Assembly (NCBI RefSeq): GCF_002101885.1
Contig: NZ_LQPS01000033.1
Span: 1-64,000 of the forward strand
Direction of reading: 5' to 3'
DNA: 64,000 bases
From: Mycolicibacter senuensis
Lineage (GTDB): Bacteria > Actinomycetota > Actinomycetes > Mycobacteriales > Mycobacteriaceae
Each line of letters starts with the position of its first letter. Positions within the stretch are counted from its first letter, which is position 1. The notes beneath the pieces were generated by a model. It saw only the letters and a list, made by a program, of their open reading frames with translations, searched no databases and was not told where the DNA came from. Shown piece after piece: positions 8,950 to 17,440 of the stretch. A program made the translations under genes and the position numbers.

Positions 8950-10588
8950 CGGCGGTGTCACCCCCTACGGTCAGCGTCAGGACGTCGAAGAGCCGGGCGC
9001 TCACCTCGGTGGCGCGCTGGGCGATGCAGGCCGCGGCGATGCAGCGGTCGGGGCGCAGGAACACCACCGACTCGGTGTGCCGGTCGAACCAGGCCTTCAG
9101 CTCGCCGGTCCGGTCACCGACGATGCTGACGTCCGGATCATCGAGCTGGCCGGGCGGAGTCCAGTGCAGCTGAGTCAGCGGCCGGATGGCGATGAAGCCG
9201 GCTCCCAACGCCTTCCACCGCGCGAAGGCCTCCTCCCCGAGCAGGGCGCGGGGATTGTTGTTCCAGGCCAGCACCGCGAACCCGGTGCCGATCACGTCGT
9301 CGAGAAGCAGACCCGTCCCGGTGCGGGTGTCCACCCGGGGCTGAATGAACAAGGTCCCGGCCGGCGAGTCGGCACGCTGCGGCTGGTCGTGAACGACCGC
9401 ACCGTGGTCATAGCGCGGCATCGGCTTGAACCGCATCTCCAGCACGTAGCGTTTGAGCGTCGGCACCGCTGAGGCGGCCCGGATCAGCCGGTCGCGCGCC
9501 GCGGCGACCCGTCGGTTGGTCGGGGAGATCACCCGGCCCACCATCGTGGACAGGTCGATCATGGCGCGGGCATGCTTGCGCCGTTCGGCGTCGTAGCTGT
9601 CCAACAGGCCCGGTTCCGCCTGCCCGCGCACCACCGCGGCCAGTTTCCAGCCCAGGTTCATCGCGTCGCGGATTCCGCTGTTGTACCCCTGCCCCTGCCA
9701 GACCGGCATCAGGTGTGCGGCGTCGCCGGCCAACAGCATCCGGCCGCGGCGGAATGCGCCGGCGATCCGGGAGTGGTGGGTGTAGACCCGGTGGCGGATC
9801 ACGTCGACATCGTGCGGATGCGGTAGAAACGGCGCCAGCATCGCCGCGACGAATTCGGGGTCTTCGGCCTGCTCGTCGGTTTCGTCGGCGTGGATCATGA
9901 ATTCGAAGCGCCGGATGCCGTGCGCGATCGAGATGGAAGCGTAGGGCCGTGCGGGGTCGGCCCCGACCTCGCTGTTGGGATGACCCAGCGGATCGTTGGC
10001 GAGATCGATGACCAGCCAGCGGGTGGACGAGGTGGTGCCATCGAAGGACACCCCCATCAGCCGGCGGGTGGCGCTGCGGCCACCGTCGCAACCGACAACG
10101 TAGCGGGCGGTCACCTCGGTCGGCTCGCTGCCGCCCAGCTGCACCCTGACTCCGTCGGTCTGTTCGGTGCAGCCGGTCATCGGGTGTCCCCACAGCACCC
10201 GGACGTGGTCGAAGCGTTCCAGCCCGCGGAGCAGTTCGGCGTCGACCAGTGGTTGAACGAAGCCGTTGCGCTTGGGCCAGCCGAAACACGCGTCGGCGGG
10301 CGCCATCTCGGCCAGCAGCCGCCGTTTGCCGTCGAAGAACCGCAGGATCTGGTTCGGCACGGTGTGCGGCAGGACGGCATCCACCAGCCCGATCGCCTGG
10401 AACGTGCGCAGCGATTCGTCGTCGAGCCCGACCCCCCGGGGATAGTCGATGAGTGTGGCGCGGTCCTCGACCACCAGGGTCCGGACCCCTCGCAGGCCGA
10501 GGATGTTCGCCAGCGTGAGGCCCACGGGCCCGGCGCCGACGATCACCACGTCGACGTCGTCGTCGGCTGCCCTCGTTTCAGCGGTCAC
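8885..10588 (-). CDS. mhpA: 3-(3-hydroxyphenyl)propionate hydroxylase-type FAD monooxygenase (MhpA type)
   Basis: A 567-residue group A flavoprotein hydroxylase. It has the N-terminal [17 protein letters not shown] motif, the central CDGGRSATR (DG) motif and the [39 protein letters not shown] GD motif, followed by a thioredoxin-like C-terminal domain usual for MhpA. The NAD(P)H-dependent reaction adds a hydroxyl ortho to a phenol, producing the catechol for the next enzyme. The GTG at 10588 starts two bases after the mhpC stop. Real MhpA substrates here may be larger than hydroxyphenylpropionate, given the KstD-type partner. Confidence 0.87.
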   Translation of the reverse strand: MTAETRAADDDVDVVIVGAGPVGLTLANILGLRGVRTLVVEDRATLIDYPRGVGLDDESLRTFQAIGLVDAVLPHTVPNQILRFFDGKRRLLAEMAPADACFGWPKRNGFVQPLVDAELLRGLERFDHVRVLWGHPMTGCTEQTDGVRVQLGGSEPTEVTARYVVGCDGGRSATRRLMGVSFDGTTSSTRWLVIDLANDPLGHPNSEVGADPARPYASISIAHGIRRFEFMIHADETDEQAEDPEFVAAMLAPFLPHPHDVDVIRHRVYTHHSRIAGAFRRGRMLLAGDAAHLMPVWQGQGYNSGIRDAMNLGWKLAAVVRGQAEPGLLDSYDAERRKHARAMIDLSTMVGRVISPTNRRVAAARDRLIRAASAVPTLKRYVLEMRFKPMPRYDHGAVVHDQPQRADSPAGTLFIQPRVDTRTGTGLLLDDVIGTGFAVLAWNNNPRALLGEEAFARWKALGAGFIAIRPLTQLHWTPPGQLDDPDVSIVGDRTGELKAWFDRHTESVVFLRPDRCIAAACIAQRATEVSARLFDVLTLTVGGDTADATGPVLHVPQPAAESAGTTT

Positions 10589-10589
10589 G

Positions 10590-11453
10590 CTAACGCCCCA
10601 GCAGGAATTCCAGGTGGAGGCGGTTGAAGGTCGCGGGATCTTCGTACTGCGGCCAGTGGCCGCAGCCCGGCATCAGCTCGAACCGGGCACCGGGGATCAT
10701 CGAGGCGATCCGCTTACCCTCCTCAACGTCGGCCGTCGGGTCGTCACTGGTCCAGACCACCAGCGTCGGCGCCGTGATCTTGCCGTAGTCACCGGGCCCC
10801 AGCAGATTGCGGGCGCGGATCTCGGGATCCTGCAGCGCCATGATGTCGCGCATCGCGTCGATGAACCCGGGCAGTCGGTAGATCCGCTGTCGGCTGGCCA
10901 CGATGTCGTCGTAGCCCTTGGACTTGTCGGCCATCAGCCACTTGATGCGGGCCTGCACCGTCTCCCAGTCGGGGTTCTCCACCGCCGCCATCGACAACGT
11001 GATGATCCGCTTCATCACCTCGGGATCGGCCTGCGAGCCCCCCGCGGTGTTGAGCACCAGGCGCTGCACGCGGTCCGGGTGATCGATGGCGGCGCGCGCC
11101 GCCACCCAACCGCCGAGTGATTCACCGCTGATGCTGGCCTGCCCGGCGCCGATGGCGTCCAGCACCGCGGTCAGGTGCGCCACGTAGTGGGGGATCTCCA
11201 GCGGATGACCGGGTTTGTCGGTGTAGCCGTGACCCAGCATGTCGATGGACCAGGTCCAGAAGTGCTCCGCGTGCGCGGCCAGATTGCGGACATAGGCTTC
11301 GGCGTGGCCGCCGGAACCGTGCAGCAGCACCAGCACCGGCTTGCTCGGGTCGCCCGCCCGAAGGTAGCGGGTGCGCACCCCACCCGCATCGAGATACCCC
11401 TGCTCGAACGCAACGCCCTGAAGATCACTCCAGATGCTCTCGAACTCCGGCAC
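10590..11453 (-). CDS. mhpC: meta-cleavage product hydrolase (MhpC/HsaD-like)
   Basis: About 287 residues with the C-C hydrolase layout: [12 protein letters not shown] oxyanion region, the [11 protein letters not shown] strand, GESLGGWVA nucleophile elbow, Asp in [10 protein letters not shown] and His in [11 protein letters not shown]. The family hydrolyses the vinylogous diketone left by extradiol cleavage. I chose the GTG at 11453 because GGGAGAGG lies about seven bases upstream; ATG codons at 11489 and 11495 have no such site. It is the first gene of the minus-strand catabolic operon and divergent from an IclR regulator. Confidence 0.83.
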   Translation of the reverse strand: MPEFESIWSDLQGVAFEQGYLDAGGVRTRYLRAGDPSKPVLVLLHGSGGHAEAYVRNLAAHAEHFWTWSIDMLGHGYTDKPGHPLEIPHYVAHLTAVLDAIGAGQASISGESLGGWVAARAAIDHPDRVQRLVLNTAGGSQADPEVMKRIITLSMAAVENPDWETVQARIKWLMADKSKGYDDIVASRQRIYRLPGFIDAMRDIMALQDPEIRARNLLGPGDYGKITAPTLVVWTSDDPTADVEEGKRIASMIPGARFELMPGCGHWPQYEDPATFNRLHLEFLLGR

Positions 11454-11478
11454 CGGCCACCTCTCCCTGCGCTGTCGC

Positions 11479-11493
11479 GGAAATACCATTCTC
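11479..11493. promoter_or_regulatory. degenerate GAGAAT-N3-ATTCTC-like site
   Basis: GGAAAT-ACC-ATTCTC keeps one perfect half-site and has two mismatches in the other. It lies 26 bases upstream of the mhpC GTG, similar to the placement of the stronger copies elsewhere in the window. Alone it would not be convincing. Confidence 0.3.
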
Positions 11494-11553
11494 ATTTTCC
11501 GATATCAGAACGTGCTTTTATCGCACATGGATGTACGTTATATTGAAGAGCAT

Positions 11554-11569
11554 CACTCTCAGATGAGTG
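11554..11569. promoter_or_regulatory. inverted repeat in the mhpC/IclR intergenic region
   Basis: CACTC-TCAGAT-GAGTG lies just upstream of the IclR Shine-Dalgarno. A self-binding site for the IclR protein is possible, but a single short repeat is weak evidence. Confidence 0.25.
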
Positions 11570-11590
11570 GATGTCAAGGAGGCCGAGCTG

Positions 11591-12292
11591 ATGACCAGGC
11601 GGAAGCCCGCCGGCGCCGTCGACGCCGCCCCGGGGTCGCAGACCCTGGCCCGGGGACTGGCCGCATTGCAGGCGGTGGCCACCACGCCCGACGGGCTGAC
11701 CATCCAGCAGGTCGCCGACCGGATCGGCGTCCACCGGACCATCGCCTATCGGCTGCTGAACACGCTGACGAGTCACCGATTGGTGGCCAAGGGCGAAGAC
11801 GGCCGGTTCCGCTCGGCAGCGGCCTTGGCCGTCCTCGGCGCGTCGTTCGACAACAACGTTCGCCAGCTGAGCCTGCCGACGCTGCGCGCGCTCGCCGACG
11901 AACTCGGCACCACGGTGTCGCTACTGGTGGCCGAGGGTGACCAACAAGTGGCCGTCGCCGTCATCGTGCCGACCCAGGTCGGCTATCAGTTGGCGTTTCA
12001 CGAGGGCAGTCGCCACCCGCTGAGCCTCGGCGCCGCCGGAATCGCGCTGTCGGCCGCCATGCCGCGGCGCCCCGACGAGCGCGACATCGTCCCACAGACC
12101 CGCGAGCGCGGCTGGGTGGTCACCCACGGCGAGATCGAGCCCGGAACGTTCGGGCTGGCGGTTCCGGTCCGTCGCCGCCCTCCCGCGCCGCCCACCTGCA
12201 TCAACCTGATCTCACATCGCGAGGACGTCGTGTTGCGCGGTCGGGATGCCGTGCTGGCGGCGGCCGACAAACTGTCTGAGATCCTCAGCTGA
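11591..12292 (+). CDS. IclR-family transcriptional regulator
   Basis: About 233 residues. An N-terminal winged helix (QTLARGLAALQAVATTPDGL, then VADRIGVHRTIAYRLLNTL as the recognition part) is followed by an IclR effector domain ending near the C-terminus. The ATG at 11591 is chosen because AAGGAGG sits at 11576-11582; a GTG at 11567 lies upstream of that site. It is divergent from mhpC, exactly as the IclR-type MhpR activator flanks mhp genes in enterobacteria. It probably senses a phenolic or ring-fission compound and controls the mhp-type operon. The KstD-like gene follows 29 bases downstream and may be cotranscribed. Confidence 0.85.
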   Translation: MTRRKPAGAVDAAPGSQTLARGLAALQAVATTPDGLTIQQVADRIGVHRTIAYRLLNTLTSHRLVAKGEDGRFRSAAALAVLGASFDNNVRQLSLPTLRALADELGTTVSLLVAEGDQQVAVAVIVPTQVGYQLAFHEGSRHPLSLGAAGIALSAAMPRRPDERDIVPQTRERGWVVTHGEIEPGTFGLAVPVRRRPPAPPTCINLISHREDVVLRGRDAVLAAADKLSEILS

Positions 12293-12321
12293 AACCCGCT
12301 GTGCCCGAAAGGAAAACGTCA

Positions 12322-13962
12322 TTGACAGTCGGTGATTGGGACGACGAGATCGACGTAGTGGTGCTGGGCACCGGCGGAGCCGGGCTCACCGCCGCGCTCA
12401 CCGCAGCGGTCAACGGCGCCTCGGTCGCCGTCTACGAGAAGTCCGCGACCGTGGGAGGAACCACCGCCGTCTCCGGTGGTATCGCCTGGATTCCCGCGCA
12501 TACCCGGGCTCCCGGCTTGACCGTCGAGGCCGCCCTGGACTACCTGCGGGCGCAGTCGTTCGGTGCGATGGACGACGAGCTGGTCTCGACGTTCGTGCGC
12601 ACCGGCCAGGAGATGGTCGACTTCGTCGAAGCGCACAGCGACGTCCGCTTCGAGGTCGCGGCCGGCTTCCCCGATTACAAGCCGGAGCTGCCCGGCGGAC
12701 GTCCGTCCGGTGGCCGCTCACTGAGCCCACTGCCCTACGACATCTCCCGGCTGGGTTCCTGGCACGACCGGATCACCGCGTTCCCGGCCGACTACAGCAA
12801 CGTCGGATTCGACGCCGAGACCCGCGCCCGGCTGCACGCCGACATAGACAACACAGCGGACACCGCTGCGGGCAATCTGTGCGTGGCCGGCACCGCTTTG
12901 ATCGCCGGGCTGCTCAAGGGGCTACTGGACGCCGGGGTGGCGCCGGCGACGGGCTGTCGTGGCGTCGAGCTCATCGGCGATCACGGCGACAGCGGTAGGG
13001 GCGGTGTGGCCGGCGTCCGCGTCGACGCCGGCGGCACGTCTCGGCGGGTGCGCGCCCGCCGCGGCGTCATCCTGGCCAACGGCGGCTTCGAATGGGACAC
13101 CACCCTGGTGGAGGCCTTCCTGCGGGGGCCGATGCGGGGCGCGGTGTCACCGCCGCACAACACCGGCGACGCGCTGCGCATGGCGATGGCGCTCGGCGCC
13201 GACCTGGCCAACATGGGCGAGGCGTGGTGGGTTCCGATCGTCCGAATTCCCGGCGACACCATCGACGGCCAACAGCGCAGCCGCAGCGTGCGACTGGAGC
13301 GCACCCGGCCGCGCAGCATCATCGTCAACCGGTCCGGGCGGCGGTTTGTCAACGAGGCGTGTGACTACAACTCGATGGCCGGCGCATTTCACTACCTGGC
13401 GCCGCGCGGCGGCTACGTCAACGATCCGGCGTGGATCGTCTTCGACGCCGAGCATCTGCGCCGGTACGGATTCCTCGGCGTCGCCCCCGGCGGCACGGCA
13501 CCGGAGTGGTTCTGCGAGTCGCCCGACCTGGCAGCCCTGGCCGGCAAGACCGGCATCGACCCGGACGGTCTGGCTCAGACCGTGGCGTCCTGGAACCGCG
13601 GCGTGGCCGCCGGCACCGATCCCGAGTTCGGGCGCGGCGCCAGCGCCTACGACGGGTACTGGGGCGACGACCAGGCGGACACCCCGGCCGGCCGCACGCT
13701 GGGTCCGCTCGACACCGGGCCGTACTACGCCGTGCCGCTGTCGGTGGGAGCGATGGGCACCAAGGGCGGTCCGCGTACCGACGCCGACGGTCGGGTGCTG
13801 CACGTCACCGGACAACCGATCCCCGGCCTGTTCGCCGCGGGCAATGCGATGGCCGGGGTGACCGGGCGGGCCTACGGGGGCGCCGGCGGCACCATCGGAC
13901 CGGCGATGGTCTTCGGCTTCCGTGCCGGACGCGCGGCGGCCACCGGTGATTCGAGCGTCTGA
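12322..13962 (+). CDS. FAD-dependent oxidoreductase, KstD/fumarate-reductase-like
   Basis: About 546 residues. The FAD motif is LGTGGAGLTAALTAA. GGTTAVSGGIAWIP corresponds to the Kst[15 protein letters not shown] signature, and FPDYKPELPGG and GRAYGGAGGTIGPAMVFGF are near-family matches. It is a paralogue of the flavoprotein at 6257-8002 but clearly diverged. The start is probably TTG at 12322, six bases after AAAGGAAA; a GTG at 12301 precedes that site. It likely desaturates a cyclic ketone or acyl ring, with a substrate or ring position differing from the first copy. Confidence 0.83.
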   Translation: MTVGDWDDEIDVVVLGTGGAGLTAALTAAVNGASVAVYEKSATVGGTTAVSGGIAWIPAHTRAPGLTVEAALDYLRAQSFGAMDDELVSTFVRTGQEMVDFVEAHSDVRFEVAAGFPDYKPELPGGRPSGGRSLSPLPYDISRLGSWHDRITAFPADYSNVGFDAETRARLHADIDNTADTAAGNLCVAGTALIAGLLKGLLDAGVAPATGCRGVELIGDHGDSGRGGVAGVRVDAGGTSRRVRARRGVILANGGFEWDTTLVEAFLRGPMRGAVSPPHNTGDALRMAMALGADLANMGEAWWVPIVRIPGDTIDGQQRSRSVRLERTRPRSIIVNRSGRRFVNEACDYNSMAGAFHYLAPRGGYVNDPAWIVFDAEHLRRYGFLGVAPGGTAPEWFCESPDLAALAGKTGIDPDGLAQTVASWNRGVAAGTDPEFGRGASAYDGYWGDDQADTPAGRTLGPLDTGPYYAVPLSVGAMGTKGGPRTDADGRVLHVTGQPIPGLFAAGNAMAGVTGRAYGGAGGTIGPAMVFGFRAGRAAATGDSSV

Positions 13963-14003
13963 CGAGCCGCACAATCGCCCGCCGCCACCGAACTGGAAAT
14001 GCT

Positions 14004-14022
14004 ATTCTTCTGCACAAAGAAT
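14004..14022. promoter_or_regulatory. inverted repeat upstream of a secreted-protein gene
   Basis: ATTCTT-CTGCACA-AAGAAT lies 37 bases upstream of the chosen start. TATTCT at 14003-14008 also fits a mycobacterial -10 pattern (TANNNT). The arm sequence is similar to, but its spacing differs from, the operator family described elsewhere. Confidence 0.3.
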
Positions 14023-14059
14023 TTGAGTCTTTGGCAGGTGAACGCACCCGGAGGTGCCC

Positions 14060-14491
14060 GTGACAACCAGGAAGTTCTCGGCGTCGCCCCTGGTTCTAGG
14101 CCTGGCGTTTACCGGTGTGCTTGCCACCGCGGCGCCGGCAGCCGCCGACGACTCCGCACCACACCGGGTGCGCTACTTGGTCAGTGCGACCGAAACCGCC
14201 CAGGCGAACGTCTACTACCGTGAAGCTCAGCCGCCCAACTTCGGCGAATACAGCCACAACCCATACCAGTACAGCCCGCGTGCGGACGTCACAATCGGGC
14301 CGAACCAGCCCTGGATCTTCGAGACCACCCTGGCCGACCCGCAGGACTGGGCGATGGTGGTGGTGTCGTTGCCCGGGATGCATCCCCAACTCGCCTCACC
14401 CGGGTTCGTCTGCGAACTGCGCATCGACGACGTCGTCGTCGCCACCGACGCCGGCACCAAGGGGGCGCTCTGCTCGCTCCGCACCTGGTGA
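14060..14491 (+). CDS. secreted mycobacterial protein of unknown function
   Basis: About 143 residues. A Sec signal peptide of about 30 residues (basic TTRKFS, hydrophobic LVLGLAFTGVLA, cleavage after APAAA) precedes a small beta-rich domain with two Cys (in FVCEL and ALCSL) that could form a disulfide. The shape recalls MmpS-like periplasmic domains, but I cannot assign it. The GTG at 14060 is preceded by GGAGG at 14050-14054; a GTG at 14054 overlaps that site. The gene stands upstream of two Mce-associated genes on the same strand. Confidence 0.65.
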   Translation: MTTRKFSASPLVLGLAFTGVLATAAPAAADDSAPHRVRYLVSATETAQANVYYREAQPPNFGEYSHNPYQYSPRADVTIGPNQPWIFETTLADPQDWAMVVVSLPGMHPQLASPGFVCELRIDDVVVATDAGTKGALCSLRTW

Positions 14492-14587
14492 GAGACCTGG
14501 TGCTACCGTTTCGGAGCGGGCTTGCGAGGGTGCTTGGCCTTGTGGGGGACCCTGCCGGAGCTGGGTGGACAACGGACAGGAGGGCAT

Positions 14588-15382
14588 ATGCCGTCGCGTG
14601 ATCCGGCGAAACCGGCCGGTGGTGGAAAGCATGCCGCCAAGCGCACCTCAAAAGATGCGCTGACGCTGGCAGAAGCCGAGGCGAAGGCCGCCGAGGCTGC
14701 AGCGGAGTTGGCCCGCGCCCGCGCGGAGCTGCTCAAGGCGCAGCAGGGCTCCGAGTCGGAATCCGCCCAAGCGGTCGACCTGGAAACCGCACCGGACGTC
14801 AAGCCTGCGGGAATCGAAGCCGATGATCTGGCGCCGGGTGCCGGCGAAGCTGCCGTCGATGAACCGGCTGAACAGCCGCGCAAGTTCATCGGCATCCGCA
14901 GACAACTGGGCTGGGTGGCGGCGACGCTGGCCGTACTCGCCATCGGCGGTTTCCTCGCCGTTGATGTGCTGATGCTGTCCCACCATCGCGACGTTGCCCT
15001 ACGCCAACATCAATTGGGCGAGTACGCCGCGGCCGCCCGCCAGGGCGTGGTCACGCTGATGTCACTGAACTACGAGACAGTCGACGACGACGTCAACGCG
15101 ATTCTGGAAAACTCCACCGGTGAGTTCAAGAAGGATTTCGAAGCCCACGCCGGCGACTTCGCCAAGGTGGCCCGCGAGTCCAAAACCGTCACCTCGGTTG
15201 ACACGGTGGTCTCCGGCGTGGAATCGATTTCGGACAACGAGGCGGTGGTGCTGGTCGCGGCCACCACCAAGGTCACCAATGTCGCCGGAGCGAAAGAGGA
15301 ACCGCGCAGCTGGCGTCTGACCGTACACCTGGCCCGCGAGGGCGATCAGGTCAAGATGTCGAAGGTGGACTTCGCGGCATGA
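14588..15382 (+). CDS. Mce-associated membrane protein
   Basis: About 264 residues. A long acidic, Ala/Glu-rich cytoplasmic segment, probably coiled coil (about residues 22-55), is followed by one transmembrane helix (WVAATLAVLAIGGFLAVDVLML) and an extracytoplasmic domain of about 130 residues. That domain resembles the SnoaL/NTF2-like fold of Mce-associated (Mas) proteins. The ATG at 14588 follows AGGAGGG. It overlaps the next gene by four bases. Mas proteins stabilise or connect Mce complexes. Here the pair faces the tail of the mce operon on the opposite strand rather than being part of it. Confidence 0.78.
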   Translation: MPSRDPAKPAGGGKHAAKRTSKDALTLAEAEAKAAEAAAELARARAELLKAQQGSESESAQAVDLETAPDVKPAGIEADDLAPGAGEAAVDEPAEQPRKFIGIRRQLGWVAATLAVLAIGGFLAVDVLMLSHHRDVALRQHQLGEYAAAARQGVVTLMSLNYETVDDDVNAILENSTGEFKKDFEAHAGDFAKVARESKTVTSVDTVVSGVESISDNEAVVLVAATTKVTNVAGAKEEPRSWRLTVHLAREGDQVKMSKVDFAA

Positions 15383-15981
15383 GCGAACCCGACGAGGACG
15401 ACGTGACACTCGAGGCGGCCGTCGACAAGTCCGTGACCGTTGAAGCCGACGAGGCCTCGGAGCCTGCCGAGGAATCCCAAGCCGGCCCGACGGTCTCAAC
15501 CGCGCGCTGGATCGCGGCCACGCTGGGGGGGCTGCTGTTGGCGTCGGCGGGGCTGGCCGGCTGGCTGTACTTCGGGGTGCTGCGGGCCGATCAGCAACTC
15601 GGTCCCGCGGCCGAGCAGGCCGTGATGGCCGCTGCCGCCGACGGCGCGGTCGCCGTATTGACCTACGCGCCGAAGACGATGGAGCAGGATTTCGCCGCCG
15701 CCGAGAGCCACCTCACCGGTGACTTCCTCTCGCATTACACCGATTTCACCCAGAAGGTCGTCACCCCGGCGGTCAAAGAGAAGGAAGTGCAGACGATCGC
15801 CGCCGTGGTTCGCAAAGGCATCGTGTCGTTGCGGCCCGGCTCCGCCGAAGTGCTGATCTATCTCAACCAGACCACGATCAGCAAGACGAACCCCGACGGC
15901 TCCTACTCGATGAGCAGCGTCAAGGTCGGCTTGGAGAAGCACGGCGGCCGGTGGCTGATCTCCTCGTTCGATCCGGTGTAA
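15379..15981 (+). CDS. Mce-associated membrane protein
   Basis: A 200-residue protein with the same plan as its upstream neighbour: acidic N-terminus, one membrane helix (WIAATLGGLLLASAGLAGWLYF) and an outer domain with a conserved-looking LTGDFLSHYTDF segment and a terminal GRWLISSFDPV. It begins in an ATGA overlap. Its stop codon lies three bases from the stop of the convergent secreted-protein gene, so the two transcription units must read through each other or terminate inside coding sequence. Confidence 0.78.
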   Translation: MSEPDEDDVTLEAAVDKSVTVEADEASEPAEESQAGPTVSTARWIAATLGGLLLASAGLAGWLYFGVLRADQQLGPAAEQAVMAAAADGAVAVLTYAPKTMEQDFAAAESHLTGDFLSHYTDFTQKVVTPAVKEKEVQTIAAVVRKGIVSLRPGSAEVLIYLNQTTISKTNPDGSYSMSSVKVGLEKHGGRWLISSFDPV

Positions 15982-15984
15982 CCG

Positions 15985-16443
15985 CTACATCCGGACCAGC
16001 GCGAACGTCCAGGTGTTCACTCCCGCGGGACCGTTCATACAGCCCACGTCGAAATGGGATTCGACGACGCCGGCCAACGTGTTGGCATCCCAGGTGTAGG
16101 TGTCACGGGTCGGCATGGAGGGCCCGAACGGACAGTTCAGGCCGTTGGGGTAATCCGAGGTGAACGAGTACTGCCCGTTCACCAGCCGGGCGGTGCCGCC
16201 GTAGTATCCGCGGCCGAAGAAATGCGGCCGGTCGATCGCGCTGATCTGAACGCACCCGGCCGGCAGGTCATCGAATTTGCCGATCGTCTCGCACGGGTAG
16301 GCCGCCCACACCCAGGATGCGTCGGTCCATCGGTTGCTCAGCACGTCATAGTTGCCGTAGCGCATATCGGCCGCGGCGGGCGGCGCCACGGCCGTGGCAA
16401 CCGCGAGCGCGCCGAGCGCTGCACCGACAGTGGTTCGCATCAT
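15985..16443 (-). CDS. small secreted protein, mycobacterial hypothetical
   Basis: About 152 residues. The signal peptide (MMRTTVGAALGALAVATAVAPPAAA) leads to a mature domain starting DMRYGNYDV, with Cys residues in AAYPCETI, AGCVQI, LNCPFG and VGCMNG that could form two disulfides. It belongs to a recurrent mycobacterial type of secreted proteins found at mce loci, and looks related in plan to the 168-residue protein two genes upstream. I chose ATG 16443 for the GAGGGAG eight bases before it; a second ATG follows immediately. Function unknown. Confidence 0.68.
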   Translation of the reverse strand: MMRTTVGAALGALAVATAVAPPAAADMRYGNYDVLSNRWTDASWVWAAYPCETIGKFDDLPAGCVQISAIDRPHFFGRGYYGGTARLVNGQYSFTSDYPNGLNCPFGPSMPTRDTYTWDANTLAGVVESHFDVGCMNGPAGVNTWTFALVRM

Positions 16444-16481
16444 GGGCCGAACTCCCTCGACTTGCCAGGACTGGTGTACCG

Positions 16482-16901
16482 CTACAGGTCTCCGCGACGC
16501 CACAACGACTCGCCATCGGCGACACAGGTCAAAAACAGCCCGTCGGGTGCCTGCGCCACCTCGCCGGAGTACTCGTCGCACTTGCTGTTCTCCTCCTTGA
16601 CGCCGTGCATCTCCGGAGAGCGGAACCAGCGCGGCTCGTAGCGGCGCGGCGACGCGCAGTACACCAGCCTGCCCGGCAGTGTCGACGGCCCGGCAACAGC
16701 GGACCCGAAGACGAAGTAGGTGGTGTTAGAGCACGGCGCACCCAGCACAACATTCGGCGCGATTCCGGGTGTGCACGCCGGGACGTCGCACATCGGCACG
16801 TACGGGTCGGCACCCGCCGGCGCCGGGGGCGTCACAGCGGCGACCGTGCCCGCGGCAAGTACCGCCGCGACAAGCGCTTTCGTCATGTGAGTGGTCTGCA
16901 T
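16482..16901 (-). CDS. small secreted Cys-containing protein
   Basis: A 139-residue protein with a clear signal peptide (MTKALVAAVLAAGTVAAV region, cleavage near PAGA) and five Cys in the mature part (MCDVPAC, GAPCSN, VYCAS, SKCDEY and LTCVAD). The ATG at 16901 is preceded by GGGAGGGAAGACC. It lies 15 bases from the stop of the upstream secreted-protein gene, so it is in the same unit. No family is recognised. Position after mceF suggests an envelope role linked to the importer. Confidence 0.66.
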   Translation of the reverse strand: MQTTHMTKALVAAVLAAGTVAAVTPPAPAGADPYVPMCDVPACTPGIAPNVVLGAPCSNTTYFVFGSAVAGPSTLPGRLVYCASPRRYEPRWFRSPEMHGVKEENSKCDEYSGEVAQAPDGLFLTCVADGESLWRRGDL

Positions 16902-16916
16902 GGTCTTCCCTCCCGC

Positions 16917-17423
16917 CTAGAGCCGCTGCACGCTCAGCGGCATGAGGATCACCGTGGGCTGGTTGCGTCCGCACGCACCCGAGACGCCGATCGTCCGGTC
17001 GTAGCCGACCAGTAGGTCGATATTGCGTTTGTCGTACTGGCCGTTGAGGTCGCCGCCCTGGAACTGGTAGCGCTGCCGGCCCGGCGAGGTGGTGCCATCC
17101 GGGCAGGTCTGCCAGTTCTCGTGGAAGCGGTCGACGATCCACCGCGAGGTGCGGAATTCCAGCGGCGCGGTCCAGCCCTGGTCGCTGCTGACCTGGCCGG
17201 TACAGAAGTGCGCGTTCTCGCAACTGGAGCTGAACGTCCACACCGATGAGACGGTGGCCTCGTTCATGAATACCTCGTTGGTCTTGGCCCAGTCCCCCTT
17301 CGAGATGACCCGGTAGGGGCCATTGAGCTCGAAGCCCAGGGCGGCCTGCGCGGGCGGCGCCGGGGCGGACGCCACGACAAGGCCGAAAGCCGCTGCGGCG
17401 ACGGTCAACTCAAGTGCGCGCAT
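16917..17423 (-). CDS. secreted protein downstream of mceF
   Basis: About 168 residues with a signal peptide (MRALELTVAAAAFGLVVASAPAPPAQA) and a mature beta-rich domain of the mycobacterial type that begins FELNGPYRVISKGDWA. It has Cys in SSSCENAHFCTG, WQTCPDG and SGACGRN. The ATG at 17423 follows GAAGGAGG closely, 17 bases beyond the mceF stop, so it is very likely cotranscribed. The same protein plan occurs again at 15985-16443. It is probably periplasmic or cell-wall associated; a role in substrate handling is inference only. Confidence 0.7.
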   Translation of the reverse strand: MRALELTVAAAAFGLVVASAPAPPAQAALGFELNGPYRVISKGDWAKTNEVFMNEATVSSVWTFSSSCENAHFCTGQVSSDQGWTAPLEFRTSRWIVDRFHENWQTCPDGTTSPGRQRYQFQGGDLNGQYDKRNIDLLVGYDRTIGVSGACGRNQPTVILMPLSVQRL

Positions 17424-17440
17424 GTTTTGTCCTCCTTCGG

